Assembly: GCA_001800905.1 (NCBI GenBank)
Contig: MGWH01000002.1
Span: 744,001-808,000 of the forward strand
Origin: Flavobacteria bacterium GWA2_35_26
GTDB lineage: Bacteria > Bacteroidota > Bacteroidia > Flavobacteriales > Flavobacteriaceae
DNA: 64,000 nt
Direction: 5' to 3'
Part shown: piece after piece, positions 1-8,865 of the stretch
Layout of the letters: every line of letters begins with the position of its first letter
Position numbering within the stretch: position 1 is the first letter of the stretch
The notes under the pieces: generated by a model
Told to the model about the DNA's origin: nothing
The model's database searches: none
What the model saw: the letters and a program-made list of their open reading frames with translations, nothing else
Program-made: the position numbers and the translations under genes

Positions 1-185
1 GTGTTTTTGTTATTGTAATTGCTGCTATGAATTTATTCTTGGACTTTGACCAAATTGAAGATGGTGCCAATAGAAAAATGCCAAAATACATGGAATGGTA
101 CGGCGCAATGGGATTGATGATTACCCTAGTTTGGTTGTATATGGAATTCTTGCGATTATTGTCAAAATTAAACAGCAGAGACTAA
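1..185 (+). CDS. Bax inhibitor-1/YccA family membrane protein, C-terminal fragment
   Basis: The window opens inside this gene; the first complete codon is at base 3 and the frame ends at TAA 183-185. The visible ~60 residues read as the end of a multi-pass membrane protein: a hydrophobic segment (VFVIVIAAMNLFLDF), an acidic DQIED loop, then MEWYGAMGLMITLVWLYMEFLRLLS. The pattern of MEWYGAxGLMxTLVWLYxExLRLLS is what I know from the C-terminus of flavobacterial Bax inhibitor-1/YccA proteins, inner-membrane proteins of poorly defined role (proposed ion leak or protease regulation). The fragment is absent from the ORF track because its start lies outside the window. Identification rests on a short piece, so family assignment is good but not certain. 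Confidence 0.75.
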   Translation, partial: VFVIVIAAMNLFLDFDQIEDGANRKMPKYMEWYGAMGLMITLVWLYMEFLRLLSKLNSRD

Positions 186-207
186 ACTCAACGCTTCAAG
201 ATAAACT

Positions 208-243
208 AAACCCCATCACGTTTTCATGATGGGGTTTTTTATT
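208..243 (+). terminator. Intrinsic terminator after the Bax-inhibitor gene
   Basis: The arms AAACCCCATCA and TGATGGGGTTT pair perfectly around a short loop and are followed by a T run on the plus strand. It sits 22 nt after the plus-strand stop codon and just before the end of the convergent dinB, so it may serve both. Confidence 0.85.
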
Positions 244-1324
244 AAAAAGCAAACTGCAATTGTACTACCACAGTTTTCTTTTGTTCGGTATTTAAATTAC
301 TCAATGAAATTCCAAGTAACCGAACGGAATCTTTCATTCGCTCTTGATACAATAGCTCTTTTACATTTTCAAGAATCAAGCCTTTATCCGCAATAAAATA
401 AGGAACCGTTTTACTTCGCGTTTGCTGCGAAAAATCGCTGTATTTAATTTTTAAGGTTACTGTTTTACCGGCAATATTTTGTTTTTTCAACCTTCGTTCT
501 AAACTAGTTGCGATTTTTTCAAGTTGTTCCAACATGAAAATTTCAGAAGACAAATTGGTATCAAAAGTATGCTCAGCCGCCACTGATTTTGTAATTCGAT
601 CTGGTTTCACTTCGCTATTATGAATGCCGCGTACCACATGGTAATAAAAGGCGCCTGATTTTCCAAAATGGGTTGATAAAAATTCTAAAGATTTACTCTT
701 CAATTCCAAACCGGTAAAAATTCCCAATTGGTACATTTTTTCAGTTGTCACTTTACCCACGCCATAGAATTTCCGAATTGGTAATTCTTCTAAAAATGAC
801 CGCACCTCATCAGGATTAACCGTTTTTTGACCGTTAGGTTTATTGTAATCACTAGCAATTTTGGCTACAAATTTATTGACAGAAATTCCAGCTGAAGCTG
901 TTAAACCGACTTCATTCAAAATTCGAGTTCTAATTTCTTTTGCCAATAACGTCGCACTAGGGTTTCCTTTTTTATTATGGGTCACATCTAAATAGGCTTC
1001 GTCAAGAGAAAGTGGCTCAACTAAATCGGTGTAATCATGAAAAATAGCGTGGATTTTTTTTGAAATTTCTTTGTACCGATCAAATCGAGGGGATACAAAA
1101 ATAAGTTCTGGACAATTTTTTTTTGCCAAAACTCCGCTAATAGCACTTCGTACACCAAATTTTCTAGCTTCGTAACTTGCTGCGGCGACAACACCTCTAT
1201 TTTCAGAGCCACCAACGGCAATTGGTTTGCCTCTTAATTCAGGATGATCCATTTGCTCCACAGAAGCATAAAACGCATCCATGTCGATGTGAATGATTTT
1301 TCTATTGGAATTAATTTCGAGCAT
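242..1324 (-). CDS. dinB: DNA polymerase IV (Y-family, translesion)
   Basis: Y-family DNA polymerase that copies across damaged template bases with low fidelity. The 360 residues match the usual Pol IV length. The N-terminal palm carries HIDMDAFYASVE (about residues 12-23; D14 a metal ligand) and SLDEAYLD (106-113; D108/E109), the two halves of the catalytic carboxylate triad. A helix-hairpin-helix-like stretch (LPIRKFYGVGKVTTEKM) follows, then the little-finger domain. The last residues, QLQFAF, look like the beta-clamp-binding motif usual at the Pol IV C-terminus. It is monocistronic, converging on the Bax-inhibitor gene and divergent from the CYTH gene. No LexA-type operator was recognised in the short divergent spacer. 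Confidence 0.96.
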   Translation of the reverse strand: MLEINSNRKIIHIDMDAFYASVEQMDHPELRGKPIAVGGSENRGVVAAASYEARKFGVRSAISGVLAKKNCPELIFVSPRFDRYKEISKKIHAIFHDYTDLVEPLSLDEAYLDVTHNKKGNPSATLLAKEIRTRILNEVGLTASAGISVNKFVAKIASDYNKPNGQKTVNPDEVRSFLEELPIRKFYGVGKVTTEKMYQLGIFTGLELKSKSLEFLSTHFGKSGAFYYHVVRGIHNSEVKPDRITKSVAAEHTFDTNLSSEIFMLEQLEKIATSLERRLKKQNIAGKTVTLKIKYSDFSQQTRSKTVPYFIADKGLILENVKELLYQERMKDSVRLLGISLSNLNTEQKKTVVVQLQFAF

Positions 1325-1328
1325 AGCA

Positions 1329-1336
1329 CAAATTTA
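1329..1336 (-). promoter_or_regulatory. Possible -7 box for dinB
   Basis: Reads TAAATTTG on the minus strand, an exact TAnnTTTG match, only 4 nt before the dinB ATG. If used, the transcript would be leaderless or nearly so. No TTG box at the right distance. Confidence 0.3.
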
Positions 1337-1362
1337 TACAAAAAGGATTAGGAGAAAACACC

Positions 1363-1370
1363 TAACTTTG
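1363..1370 (+). promoter_or_regulatory. Putative -7 box for the CYTH gene
   Basis: TAACTTTG matches TAnnTTTG exactly and lies 22 nt before the ATG at 1393. No clear TTG at -33. Confidence 0.45.
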
Positions 1371-1392
1371 AAATCAACTAATCCAATTCGAT

Positions 1393-1860
1393 ATGATTGA
1401 AATAGAAAGAAAGTTTTTAGTTAGCTCAGACGCATTTAAAAACGATGCTTTGCGCAAAAATCATATTGCACAAGGCTATTTGAATTCTACTCCAGAACGT
1501 ACCGTACGTGTACGCATAAAAGGCGATACAGGGTACCTCACTATAAAAGGGAAATCAAATGAAACGGGGTTGTCTCGTTTTGAATGGGAAAAAGAAATTC
1601 CTCTTGAAGAAGCTAAAGCTCTTTTACTTCTTTGTGAAAAGGGAATAATTGAGAAAAACCGTTACGAAGTACAGGTAGGAAAGCACCTATTTGAAGTAGA
1701 TGAATTTTTTGGAGAAAACGAAGGACTACTTCTTGCTGAAGTGGAACTACAATCGGAATCCGAATTTTTTGAAAAACCACATTGGCTAGGAGATGAAGTA
1801 ACTCAAGACCAACGCTATTACAATTCCTATATAAGCAACCATCCGTTTACAAGTTGGTAA
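1393..1860 (+). CDS. CYTH domain protein (triphosphate tunnel enzyme family)
   Basis: A 155-residue single-domain CYTH protein. It starts MIEIERKFLV, which contains the ExExK signature of the triphosphate tunnel metalloenzymes, followed by alternating charged strands (RTVRVRIKGDTGYLTIKGK, EWEKEIP, EVDEFFGENEGLLLAEVEL) that form the tunnel lined with Arg, Lys and Glu. Bacterial homologues of this size act as inorganic tripolyphosphatases or are uncharacterised; some relatives are adenylate or thiamine triphosphate enzymes, so the substrate cannot be fixed from sequence. It ends 1 nt before the convergent rlpA stop codon, with no terminator visible between them. Confidence 0.9.
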   Translation: MIEIERKFLVSSDAFKNDALRKNHIAQGYLNSTPERTVRVRIKGDTGYLTIKGKSNETGLSRFEWEKEIPLEEAKALLLLCEKGIIEKNRYEVQVGKHLFEVDEFFGENEGLLLAEVELQSESEFFEKPHWLGDEVTQDQRYYNSYISNHPFTSW

Positions 1861-1861
1861 C

Positions 1862-2344
1862 TTAGTTTTCTATTATTTCGATTTTCACGCGCAACATTCC
1901 GCTTCTTTTATTATCGGCTAAATCCATAAAAGCACGTTTGGTTAAATCAATCTCTTTAGAACGTACAAATGGCCCTCTATCTGTAACTTCGACTATAACC
2001 GATTTACCGTTGGCTTCATTAGTTACTTTAAGCTTGGTGCCAAATGGTAATTTTTTGTGCGCTGCAGTATAGCCGTTATTGCTGAATTTTTTCCCGCTAG
2101 TAGTTCGTCTTCCATTGAATTTATCCGCATAATAAGATGCAATAACTGACTTTTTAAATGCCTTTAGTTGGAGTGGTTTAGTTGAAATGCTATCCGTCAC
2201 TAAAGAAATATCAGCAGCTGTTGTTTTACTTTTTTTAACTGTATCTTTTGCTATTGTTTGCTTTTGTTTACTTTGAATCGATGTTTGACTCCAAACTAAT
2301 CCAACAACAAATACAATACACAACAGTATCAAACCTTTTTTCAT
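1862..2344 (-). CDS. rlpA: RlpA-like septal ring lytic transglycosylase family protein
   Basis: A 160-residue exported protein. Residues 1-20 form a signal peptide (MKKGLILLCIVFVVGLVWSQ). A Ser/Thr/Lys-rich linker follows, then a double-psi beta-barrel of about 90 residues with ASYYADKFNGRRTTSGKKF and VEVTDRGPF, the hallmark of RlpA proteins. Pseudomonas RlpA cleaves naked glycan strands at the septum; activity here is inferred. There is no SPOR domain, so septal targeting by that route is not evident, and no lipobox Cys, so it is periplasmic rather than a lipoprotein. It is the short form common in Bacteroidota. Confidence 0.88.
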   Translation of the reverse strand: MKKGLILLCIVFVVGLVWSQTSIQSKQKQTIAKDTVKKSKTTAADISLVTDSISTKPLQLKAFKKSVIASYYADKFNGRRTTSGKKFSNNGYTAAHKKLPFGTKLKVTNEANGKSVIVEVTDRGPFVRSKEIDLTKRAFMDLADNKRSGMLRVKIEIIEN

Positions 2345-2376
2345 GTTTGTTGTTTTTTAATTTTAAATAATGGGAC

Positions 2377-2400
2377 AAAAAAAGTCCTGTTTAGGACTTG
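2377..2400 (-). terminator. Terminator downstream of the small membrane protein gene
   Basis: On the minus strand AAGTCCT and AGGACTT pair around a 4-nt loop and run into TTTTTTTG. It lies just after the 2404 stop codon and before rlpA, separating the two genes. Confidence 0.8.
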
Positions 2401-2403
2401 TAA

Positions 2404-2826
2404 TTAGAACCATAAATTCCAAGGAATTCTACTTAAGATGAGTACCAATCCTACACCATAAAAAATGGCAATAGATTTGAATTTTCCCTCGTTTGTAGTT
2501 GCTTTTTTATGTTTAGACCAACCCATAGTAATCAATACAATTGCAATGATATTAACTAATGGATGTTCTAGTGAAGTTAAACGGTATGCCTCGTTTTTCA
2601 TTTGTCCAAAAACAGCTGACCCTAGTGGAGATAAAAAATACAACACTAAACCAACTAACAATTGAATATGAGTCCCTATTAAAGCAAACAAAGCAATTTT
2701 ACGGTCTTTGGCTGTAAATTCCTTTTGAGACGATTTCCCAATAAAAGAGTTTACTACAGCTATAACTAAAACTAAAATAGCTAAATACGCCCAGCCTGAA
2801 TGAAATTTTTGTATGAAATTGTACAT
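2404..2826 (-). CDS. Small four-helix membrane protein, cytochrome-b-like in Bacteroidota
   Basis: A 140-residue protein with four hydrophobic helices at about residues 12-30, 43-65, 88-102 and 118-137. Histidines sit at or near helix ends (H9, H53, H88, H106), a distribution compatible with heme binding. Homologues in Bacteroidota are often labelled cytochrome B, but I see no strict heme signature and would not assert it. It is monocistronic, between a terminator on each side. The function is unknown; conservation of intramembrane His makes a redox or heme role the leading guess. Confidence 0.7.
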   Translation of the reverse strand: MYNFIQKFHSGWAYLAILVLVIAVVNSFIGKSSQKEFTAKDRKIALFALIGTHIQLLVGLVLYFLSPLGSAVFGQMKNEAYRLTSLEHPLVNIIAIVLITMGWSKHKKATTNEGKFKSIAIFYGVGLVLILSRIPWNLWF

Positions 2827-2847
2827 GATTCTTATTTAATTGAATTT

Positions 2848-2855
2848 CAAATATA
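2848..2855 (-). promoter_or_regulatory. Putative -7 box for the 2404-2826 gene
   Basis: Reads TATATTTG on the minus strand (exact TAnnTTTG), 21 nt upstream of the ATG at 2826. Confidence 0.45.
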
Positions 2856-2870
2856 GTAAAAAATTGGTAC

Positions 2871-2910
2871 AAAAAAAACGGCAACTCCTTTTTATGGGAG
2901 TTGCCGTTTG
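2871..2910 (-). terminator. Strong terminator after the TonB-dependent receptor gene
   Basis: A 13-bp stem, AAACGGCAACTCC with its complement, around a short loop and followed by eight T on the minus strand. It begins about 20 nt after the receptor stop codon. Confidence 0.92.
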
Positions 2911-2930
2911 TATGTAGTAACTTTCTTTAC

Positions 2931-5693
2931 TTAGAAGTTATAACGCATTGTGAAGTTCCAAGTTCTTCCAAATCCGAAGAATACTTGGTTAGCATCTGCA
3001 ACACCATTGTAAGTTCTTCCAGCTGAATTGTAAGTTGGTCCTGATGTACCTGAAACAAAATCAGTAGCAAAAATATTAGATCTTGACTCAGCAATATAAA
3101 CTTCGTCTAAAACGTTATTGATGTTTAATCTGAAATTCAAAGATTTTGATTTGTCAGTTCCTAACAATAATCTGTATGAAATTCCAGCATCAACCAATCC
3201 ATAAGAAGGTAATTCTAATGTTCCTTTGTTTGTTGCAGAAGTTTGTCTTGTAGGATCTAAACTTGCAAATAATTTATCAGATAATCTGTAGTTAGCATCA
3301 ACATTAAAACGTGGTGCTAATTCATAAGCAGCACCTAAACTTGCTGTCATTTGAGCTACATCTCCCACTCTTGTTCCGTCTACGAAATAAGTAGTAGTTG
3401 TTCCACCAGAAATATTGTTGTTATTAACGTCAAATCTTCTTCCTGTAATATTGCCTTCATATACCCATTTACCTAATGAGAACATTCCGTTCAATTTTAA
3501 TTTATCCCCAACTTTTGCATTCATATCAAGTTCAACTCCTGAGTGAACTTGAGTAATTCCAGCAAAATCATAATAACCACCTGGATTATCAACGGCGTTA
3601 TCAGATGATCTTTGGTATCTGTCTTTCCATGTAGTATGGTATACATTCACATTTGCATTGAATACTGCAGAACGGAACCCGTATCCAGCTTCTAATCCTA
3701 ATACTTTCTCATTAGTCAAGTTTTCATTCACTAAAGATTGATTGTTTGGATATACTGCATTAAAGAAAGGTTGTTTAGAATAATAACCTGCATTTACAAA
3801 TACATTATGATTATCATTGATATTGTAGTTAGCTCCCCCTTTAACGTTTCCACCTAACAAGTTTTTGTAATCTGTAGATGACAATGGGTTAGGAGTTAAG
3901 TACAAGAAATAATCATCTCTTCTAAATCCTTGGTTAGATACAGAACCTTGGAAGAAAGCTGTTAATTTATCAGCAGAATACTCTAATTGAGTAAAAGCTC
4001 CATACCAGTTTACTAAACCATCATTATTATAGTTGATTTTATCTGTTTGATAACCCAAGCTATATAAAGGATTTAAATTTGGTCTTGCAGCATACGTTCC
4101 TGTTAATACTCTGTTTGGATTGTTTTTATCGTTATTATCAGCATAATTAGTAGATCCTAACAAATCAACCATGTTTTGGTAGTGAATACCTCTATATGTT
4201 CTTGCATCAACACCAAAATCTAAAGTAAATCTTTCTGATAATTTAGTGTTCAAGTTAACCACACCACCATACCAGTTGTGTGAGTTGATAGAAGCAATTT
4301 TTGTAATACCGTTTGTAGTATTATTTGATGTAGATGAGCTGTTTTGGTAAGCTCCCCCAACTAAAGTTCTAGTTGAAGTTCCTGTAGATCCAGGAATTAC
4401 AACACTTTTACCTGAATTCCAAGCGTTAATTAAATCCACATTGATGATCCCATTAGGTAATCTTAAGTTATCAGAGAAAAATCTATTTCCTCTCATTGCT
4501 CCAGCACCGTTAGATCCTCCTCCACGACCCCAAGAACCATACACTACAGTAGATAATTTAGTTTTGTCGTTAATTTTGTAATCCCAGTTAACCGATGCAA
4601 TTGGTTTGTGATAGAAGTTAGTTCTAAAGTTGTATTCTTGACCATTCAAAATACCCCAATCGTTGTTGTATCTTCTGTTTGGTTCACCATTAGAACCGTA
4701 TTTGATAAACTGTGCAATTGTTGGAGCAGCAGATCTTTGATTGTGCCATTGTGGTGCACCAGTAATTGTAAATTCTACATCATGTTTTGGGTTGATTTTG
4801 TAACCAATTCCAATAAAGTAGTTACCTGCTTCAAATTTAGTACCATCAATATAACCATCTCCATTAGTTTGGCTCAACAAAATAGAAGTAGACAAACCAT
4901 TTTTCATTACACCTGTTGAGTATGAAAATGCTTTTTTCAAGTAGTTATCATTGGCAACTCCTACAGAAACGCTTCCACCTTCTTTCATATCAGCAGAACG
5001 AGTTACGATATTAATAGTACCCCCTACAGATGAAATCGCTAATTTAGAAGATCCTAAACCTCTTTGTACTTGCATTGCTGAAGTTACGTCAGACAAACCC
5101 GCCCAGTTACTCCAATATACAGCACTGTTTTCCATGTCATTAACAGGAACCCCGTTAATTAATACGGCGATATTTCTTTGATCAAATCCACGAATGTTAA
5201 TTCTTGAATCTCCAAAACCACCCCCTGATTTAGTAGCATATACTGAAGGTGTATTAGCTAAAATTTCAGGAAATTCTTGAGAACCTAGTTTTTCTTGAAT
5301 TTCTGCCGCTTTAATAGTAGAAACCGCTACTGGAGTTTTTCTGTCCTTAGCAACGTCCACTACTGAACTTCTTACTACAATTTCTTGTAATTGATTATCA
5401 TCAGCAACTAAAGCAACAGTTCCTACGTTAGCAGCACCATTGAATTTAACTGTTTTTGATTTGTAACCAATAAAAGAAATTACTAATTCGCCTGAATTAG
5501 CAGTTGTATTGATAGAGAATTTTCCATCAAAATCTGTTGAAACAGCAATTTTTGTTCCTTTAATAACAATATTTGCTCCAGGCAAAGAACCTTTACCATC
5601 TGTAACAGTTCCTGAAACTTTTCCTTGAGCAAAAGCAGTAGAAACCATTAAAAACATTAATCCTGTAAGTAACCAGTTTTTCATTGTTTTCAT
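2931..5693 (-). CDS. TonB-dependent outer-membrane receptor with CarboxypepD_reg-like domain
   Basis: A 920-residue outer-membrane active transporter. Signal peptide 1-22 (ends TAFAQ). Residues 23-100 form a CarboxypepD_reg-like beta-sandwich (VSGTVTDGKGSLPGANIVIKG) typical of Bacteroidota receptors. The plug follows with a TonB-box-like stretch (QLQEIVVRSS), INIRGFDQRNIAVLINGVPV and GTINIVTR. The remainder is a 22-strand barrel ending in MRYNF. There is no SusD-like lipoprotein next to it, so it is not a glycan-type SusCD pair. The ligand is unknown: siderophore, vitamin, peptide and nucleotide all remain possible, and no Fur box was recognised upstream. It is monocistronic with its own promoter region and terminator. 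Confidence 0.93.
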   Translation of the reverse strand: MKTMKNWLLTGLMFLMVSTAFAQGKVSGTVTDGKGSLPGANIVIKGTKIAVSTDFDGKFSINTTANSGELVISFIGYKSKTVKFNGAANVGTVALVADDNQLQEIVVRSSVVDVAKDRKTPVAVSTIKAAEIQEKLGSQEFPEILANTPSVYATKSGGGFGDSRINIRGFDQRNIAVLINGVPVNDMENSAVYWSNWAGLSDVTSAMQVQRGLGSSKLAISSVGGTINIVTRSADMKEGGSVSVGVANDNYLKKAFSYSTGVMKNGLSTSILLSQTNGDGYIDGTKFEAGNYFIGIGYKINPKHDVEFTITGAPQWHNQRSAAPTIAQFIKYGSNGEPNRRYNNDWGILNGQEYNFRTNFYHKPIASVNWDYKINDKTKLSTVVYGSWGRGGGSNGAGAMRGNRFFSDNLRLPNGIINVDLINAWNSGKSVVIPGSTGTSTRTLVGGAYQNSSSTSNNTTNGITKIASINSHNWYGGVVNLNTKLSERFTLDFGVDARTYRGIHYQNMVDLLGSTNYADNNDKNNPNRVLTGTYAARPNLNPLYSLGYQTDKINYNNDGLVNWYGAFTQLEYSADKLTAFFQGSVSNQGFRRDDYFLYLTPNPLSSTDYKNLLGGNVKGGANYNINDNHNVFVNAGYYSKQPFFNAVYPNNQSLVNENLTNEKVLGLEAGYGFRSAVFNANVNVYHTTWKDRYQRSSDNAVDNPGGYYDFAGITQVHSGVELDMNAKVGDKLKLNGMFSLGKWVYEGNITGRRFDVNNNNISGGTTTTYFVDGTRVGDVAQMTASLGAAYELAPRFNVDANYRLSDKLFASLDPTRQTSATNKGTLELPSYGLVDAGISYRLLLGTDKSKSLNFRLNINNVLDEVYIAESRSNIFATDFVSGTSGPTYNSAGRTYNGVADANQVFFGFGRTWNFTMRYNF

Positions 5694-5718
5694 TGTTGTT
5701 TTATTAATTTATTTTTGG

Positions 5719-5726
5719 CAAAATTA
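5719..5726 (-). promoter_or_regulatory. Putative -7 box for the TonB receptor gene
   Basis: Reads TAATTTTG on the minus strand (exact TAnnTTTG), 25 nt before the ATG. TTG boxes lie at 14 or 27 nt, neither at ideal spacing. Confidence 0.4.
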
Positions 5727-5744
5727 TAACATTTTTATATCAAT

Positions 5745-5762
5745 ACGTTAATACAACGTTAA
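5745..5762. repeat. Direct repeat ACGTTAA x2 upstream of the TonB receptor
   Basis: ACGTTAA occurs at 5745 and 5756, an 11-bp period (one helical turn), immediately upstream of the -7 box. The arrangement could bind a regulator on one DNA face; no known regulator motif is recognised. Confidence 0.35.
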
Positions 5763-5832
5763 AAAATTCACCTTTTTAGTGTTTTTTTTAAACAACTATT
5801 GATTTTTAAAGATGTTGCGAGAGCTAAATGTA

Positions 5833-5868
5833 TAAAAAAAGCGCCTTGATTTATATCAAAGCGCCTTA
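5833..5868 (-). terminator. Terminator after pgi
   Basis: The arms AAGGCGCTTTGAT and ATCAAGGCGCTTT pair fully only as minus-strand RNA (two G-U wobbles that would be A-C mismatches on the other strand), followed by T7. This fixes the direction as that of pgi. Confidence 0.9.
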
Positions 5869-5886
5869 CGTTATTTACTACTTGTA

Positions 5887-7530
5887 TTATTTATTTTTCA
5901 AAAAATGGTTCAATAAAAAGGAAGTAGAACTATCGTGGTTTTTTACTGTTTTAGTATTGATTTCATCTAAAATAGAATTAGCCAATTGTTTTCCTAATTC
6001 TACTCCCCATTGATCAAAACTAAAAATATTCCAAATCACTCCTTGAACAAAAATCTTATGTTCGTACATCGCTATTAATGACCCTAAAGATTTTGGAGTT
6101 AATTTTTGAATTAATAAGGTGTTCGTGGGTTTGTTTCCTCTAAACACTTTAAATGGCAACAAAGCGGCTGCTTTTTCTTTTGACAATCCTTGTTGGTCAA
6201 ATTCAGCTTGTACTTGTGCTTCTGTTTTACCATGTAACAAGGCTTCTGTTTGCGCAAAAAAGTTAGACATCAATTTGTCATGATGATTGTCATCTCCATA
6301 TAATGGTTTGACAAATCCAATAAAATCAGCCGGAATCACTTTAGTTCCTTGGTGAATTAATTGAAAAAAGGCGTGTTGCGAATTGGTTCCTGGTTCTCCC
6401 CAAATGATGGTGCCAGTTTGATAGTTCACTGGCTTACCATCTCGTGCCACACTTTTACCATTACTTTCCATGGTTCCTTGTTGTAAATAAGGAGCTAGTT
6501 TTTGTAAATATTGTGTGTACGGGATCAAAGCTTCACTTTCAGCACCAAAGAAGTTATTATACCAAACGCTCAATAAGGCTAAAGTTACCGGTATGTTTTG
6601 GTCAAAATCAGTAGTTTTAAAATGCTCGTCCATTTCATTGGCTCCGCTCAACAAGGCATCGTAGTTATCAAATCCAATAGCTAAGCTAATTGAAAGTCCT
6701 ACCGCGCTCCATAAAGAAAAACGACCACCAACCCAATCCCACATTGGAAAAACATTGTCTGGATTAATTCCAAAAGCTGTTACTTTATCCAAATTAGTGG
6801 AAACGGCAACAAAATGCTTCGCCACATCTTCTTGTTGGGCCGATTTCAAAAACCATTCTTTGATTGTTTCTGAATTGGTCAACGTTTCTTGTGTCGTAAA
6901 TGTTTTAGAAACAATGACAAACAAAGTCGTTTCTGGATTTATTTTCTTGATAATTTCATTTACATGATCCCCATCTACATTGGAAACAAAATGAACATTC
7001 AAATGATTTTTATAAAACTGCAAAGCCTCAACTGCCATGGCTGGTCCTAAATCAGACCCTCCAATCCCAATATTAACAATATCAGTAAACGTTCTACCTG
7101 TATATCCTTTTCGGTGACCCGAAACCACTTCATTTGTAAACGCCTTGATTTTATTTTTTACCGCATATACTTCCGGCATTACGTTTTGACCTTCAACGGT
7201 AATTACAGCCGATTCTTTAGCGCGTAACGCAGTATGAAGTACTGCTCTGTTTTCTGTTTGATTGATTAATTCTCCCTCAAAATAAGAAGCTATGGCTTCT
7301 TTCAATCCTACTTGATTGGCTAGTTCCAACAACAAAGTAATTGTTTCTTGATTGATTCTATTTTTTGAATAATCCAATAAAAAATCATTCCATTTCAAAT
7401 TGAATTTTTCAACTCGAGATGCATCGGCTTGAAATAATTCTTGCATAGAAGTCGATGCAATTGCGTTGTAATGTTGTTGCAATTTTGCCCAAGCATTAGT
7501 TTGGGTGGGATTAACTGTTTGTAAAGCCAT
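5887..7530 (-). CDS. pgi: Glucose-6-phosphate isomerase
   Basis: Cytosolic glycolytic enzyme interconverting glucose-6-phosphate and fructose-6-phosphate. At 547 residues it matches the full-length bacterial/eukaryotic type. The family signature is present as [18 protein letters not shown] (about 375-392), with the substrate-phosphate segment [16 protein letters not shown] near 155 and the SKTFTTQET loop near 210; ESNGKS and the late GVELGKQLA helix are also typical. Monocistronic, bounded by its own terminator. ATG at 7530 is supported by a -7 box 37 nt upstream. Confidence 0.97.
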   Translation of the reverse strand: MALQTVNPTQTNAWAKLQQHYNAIASTSMQELFQADASRVEKFNLKWNDFLLDYSKNRINQETITLLLELANQVGLKEAIASYFEGELINQTENRAVLHTALRAKESAVITVEGQNVMPEVYAVKNKIKAFTNEVVSGHRKGYTGRTFTDIVNIGIGGSDLGPAMAVEALQFYKNHLNVHFVSNVDGDHVNEIIKKINPETTLFVIVSKTFTTQETLTNSETIKEWFLKSAQQEDVAKHFVAVSTNLDKVTAFGINPDNVFPMWDWVGGRFSLWSAVGLSISLAIGFDNYDALLSGANEMDEHFKTTDFDQNIPVTLALLSVWYNNFFGAESEALIPYTQYLQKLAPYLQQGTMESNGKSVARDGKPVNYQTGTIIWGEPGTNSQHAFFQLIHQGTKVIPADFIGFVKPLYGDDNHHDKLMSNFFAQTEALLHGKTEAQVQAEFDQQGLSKEKAAALLPFKVFRGNKPTNTLLIQKLTPKSLGSLIAMYEHKIFVQGVIWNIFSFDQWGVELGKQLANSILDEINTKTVKNHDSSTSFLLNHFLKNK

Positions 7531-7566
7531 TTGTATAATTGGTTGGTTCTATTTTTATTTTCGGGG

Positions 7567-7574
7567 CAAAAATA
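7567..7574 (-). promoter_or_regulatory. Putative -7 box for pgi
   Basis: Reads TATTTTTG on the minus strand (exact TAnnTTTG). Start point would be about 30 nt before the ATG. No TTG at good spacing. Confidence 0.45.
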
Positions 7575-7638
7575 CTGAAATTAGTTTGAATACCAGTGGT
7601 ACTCAATTCCTATCACAATTTTAAGTAAAAAAGTGTAT

Positions 7639-8862
7639 TTATAAGTTAGCGACGCTATCTAACTGATGTTTTAAGGGTTCAATTTGTTGTAAGAATCGTT
7701 GTTTCGAACTTCCTGACATCGATTCTCCTGTTGGGAGTTTTAAACGTAACGCATCCACCTGAACCCCATTTTTCCAAAAACGATAACATACATGTGGTCC
7801 TGTTGCTAGTCCGGTACTGCCTACTCTACCTATAATTTGACCTTGGTTAACATGTTGACCTCGTCGCACCAGAATTTTAGACATATGTAAGTATTGTGTC
7901 GAATAGGTGCCGTTGTGTTTGACTTTTACAAAATTTCCATTTCCTGTAGTAAAACCCGTTTGTTCAACCACTCCTGCAGCTGTTGTAGTAATTGGTGTTC
8001 CATAAGGTGCTGCATAATCCGTTCCTTTGTGGGCTTTCCAGATTCCCTGAACTGGATGCAGTCTATTTGAACTGTATCTGGAGGTAATTCTACTAAACTT
8101 AATCGGCGTCTTTAAAAAGAAATTTTTCAGGGTTTTTCCTTCGTCGTCATAATACTCAATCTTTCCAGAACGATTAGTAGCATACGGAAATGCGTATACT
8201 ATTTTTCCTTTGTATTCAAAAAAAGCTGCTTCCAAACTGTCAACACCGTCATAAATTGTGTCATTGATGTACCTTTCGGTAAAAGTTAATGCAAAGCGAT
8301 CTCCCTTTTTTAATTTGAAAAAGTCAATGGACCAAGCATAAATTTTAGTGATTTTACTTGCCAAAGCGCCTTCTACTTTGGCACTTTCTAATGTTTCTGA
8401 AAGGGAACTTTTCAATACGCCTCCAATGGTTCTTCTTTTAATTCTAATTGGCTTGGCTTTTTTGTAGGCCACAACCGCAGTATCTCTAAGATCGACAACA
8501 TAATAATTCACGGCATCTGGCTGGTAAATAAAAACTTGTAGTTTGTTTTTTTTATGTTTGGATCGAAGTAAAACGTAAGGTTTGTTGAAACGCATTGTGC
8601 GAACATCAAAAGTGTCTTTGACTTTTTCAATAATATCATACACTTCTTTGTTGCCAATATTTTGCTTTTGGATAATACTCCCAAAAGTATCCCCGCTTTT
8701 TATGGTATCATGTACCACATTAAATTCTGAATACAAAAAGCCAAACTCACTTTTCTTAGTCTTTTTTTGCTCCTGTAAATCGGTTGCGTTTTCTTGCTTT
8801 TGAGTACAAGAAAACACCAAGACTAATAGTAGAAGTAAAAGAGTGATTTTTTTAATTGGCAT
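7639..8862 (-). CDS. M23 family metallopeptidase lipoprotein (murein endopeptidase type)
   Basis: A 407-residue lipoprotein: a type II signal peptide ends at VFSC, so C19 would be lipidated. Residues 55-130 resemble the LysM-like/OapA-like domains of MepM-type enzymes (GDTFGSIIQKQNI). The C-terminal LytM/M23 domain has HKGTDYAAPYGTPI, giving the first zinc ligands H and D. The later motif, normally HxH, reads GPHVCYRFWKNG, so the usual third ligand is Cys. Family members cleave peptidoglycan cross-bridges or activate amidases. It starts 3 nt after the dioxygenase-like gene stop and is the last gene of that operon. Confidence 0.9.
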   Translation of the reverse strand: MPIKKITLLLLLLVLVFSCTQKQENATDLQEQKKTKKSEFGFLYSEFNVVHDTIKSGDTFGSIIQKQNIGNKEVYDIIEKVKDTFDVRTMRFNKPYVLLRSKHKKNKLQVFIYQPDAVNYYVVDLRDTAVVAYKKAKPIRIKRRTIGGVLKSSLSETLESAKVEGALASKITKIYAWSIDFFKLKKGDRFALTFTERYINDTIYDGVDSLEAAFFEYKGKIVYAFPYATNRSGKIEYYDDEGKTLKNFFLKTPIKFSRITSRYSSNRLHPVQGIWKAHKGTDYAAPYGTPITTTAAGVVEQTGFTTGNGNFVKVKHNGTYSTQYLHMSKILVRRGQHVNQGQIIGRVGSTGLATGPHVCYRFWKNGVQVDALRLKLPTGESMSGSSKQRFLQQIEPLKHQLDSVANL

Positions 8863-8865
8863 AGA

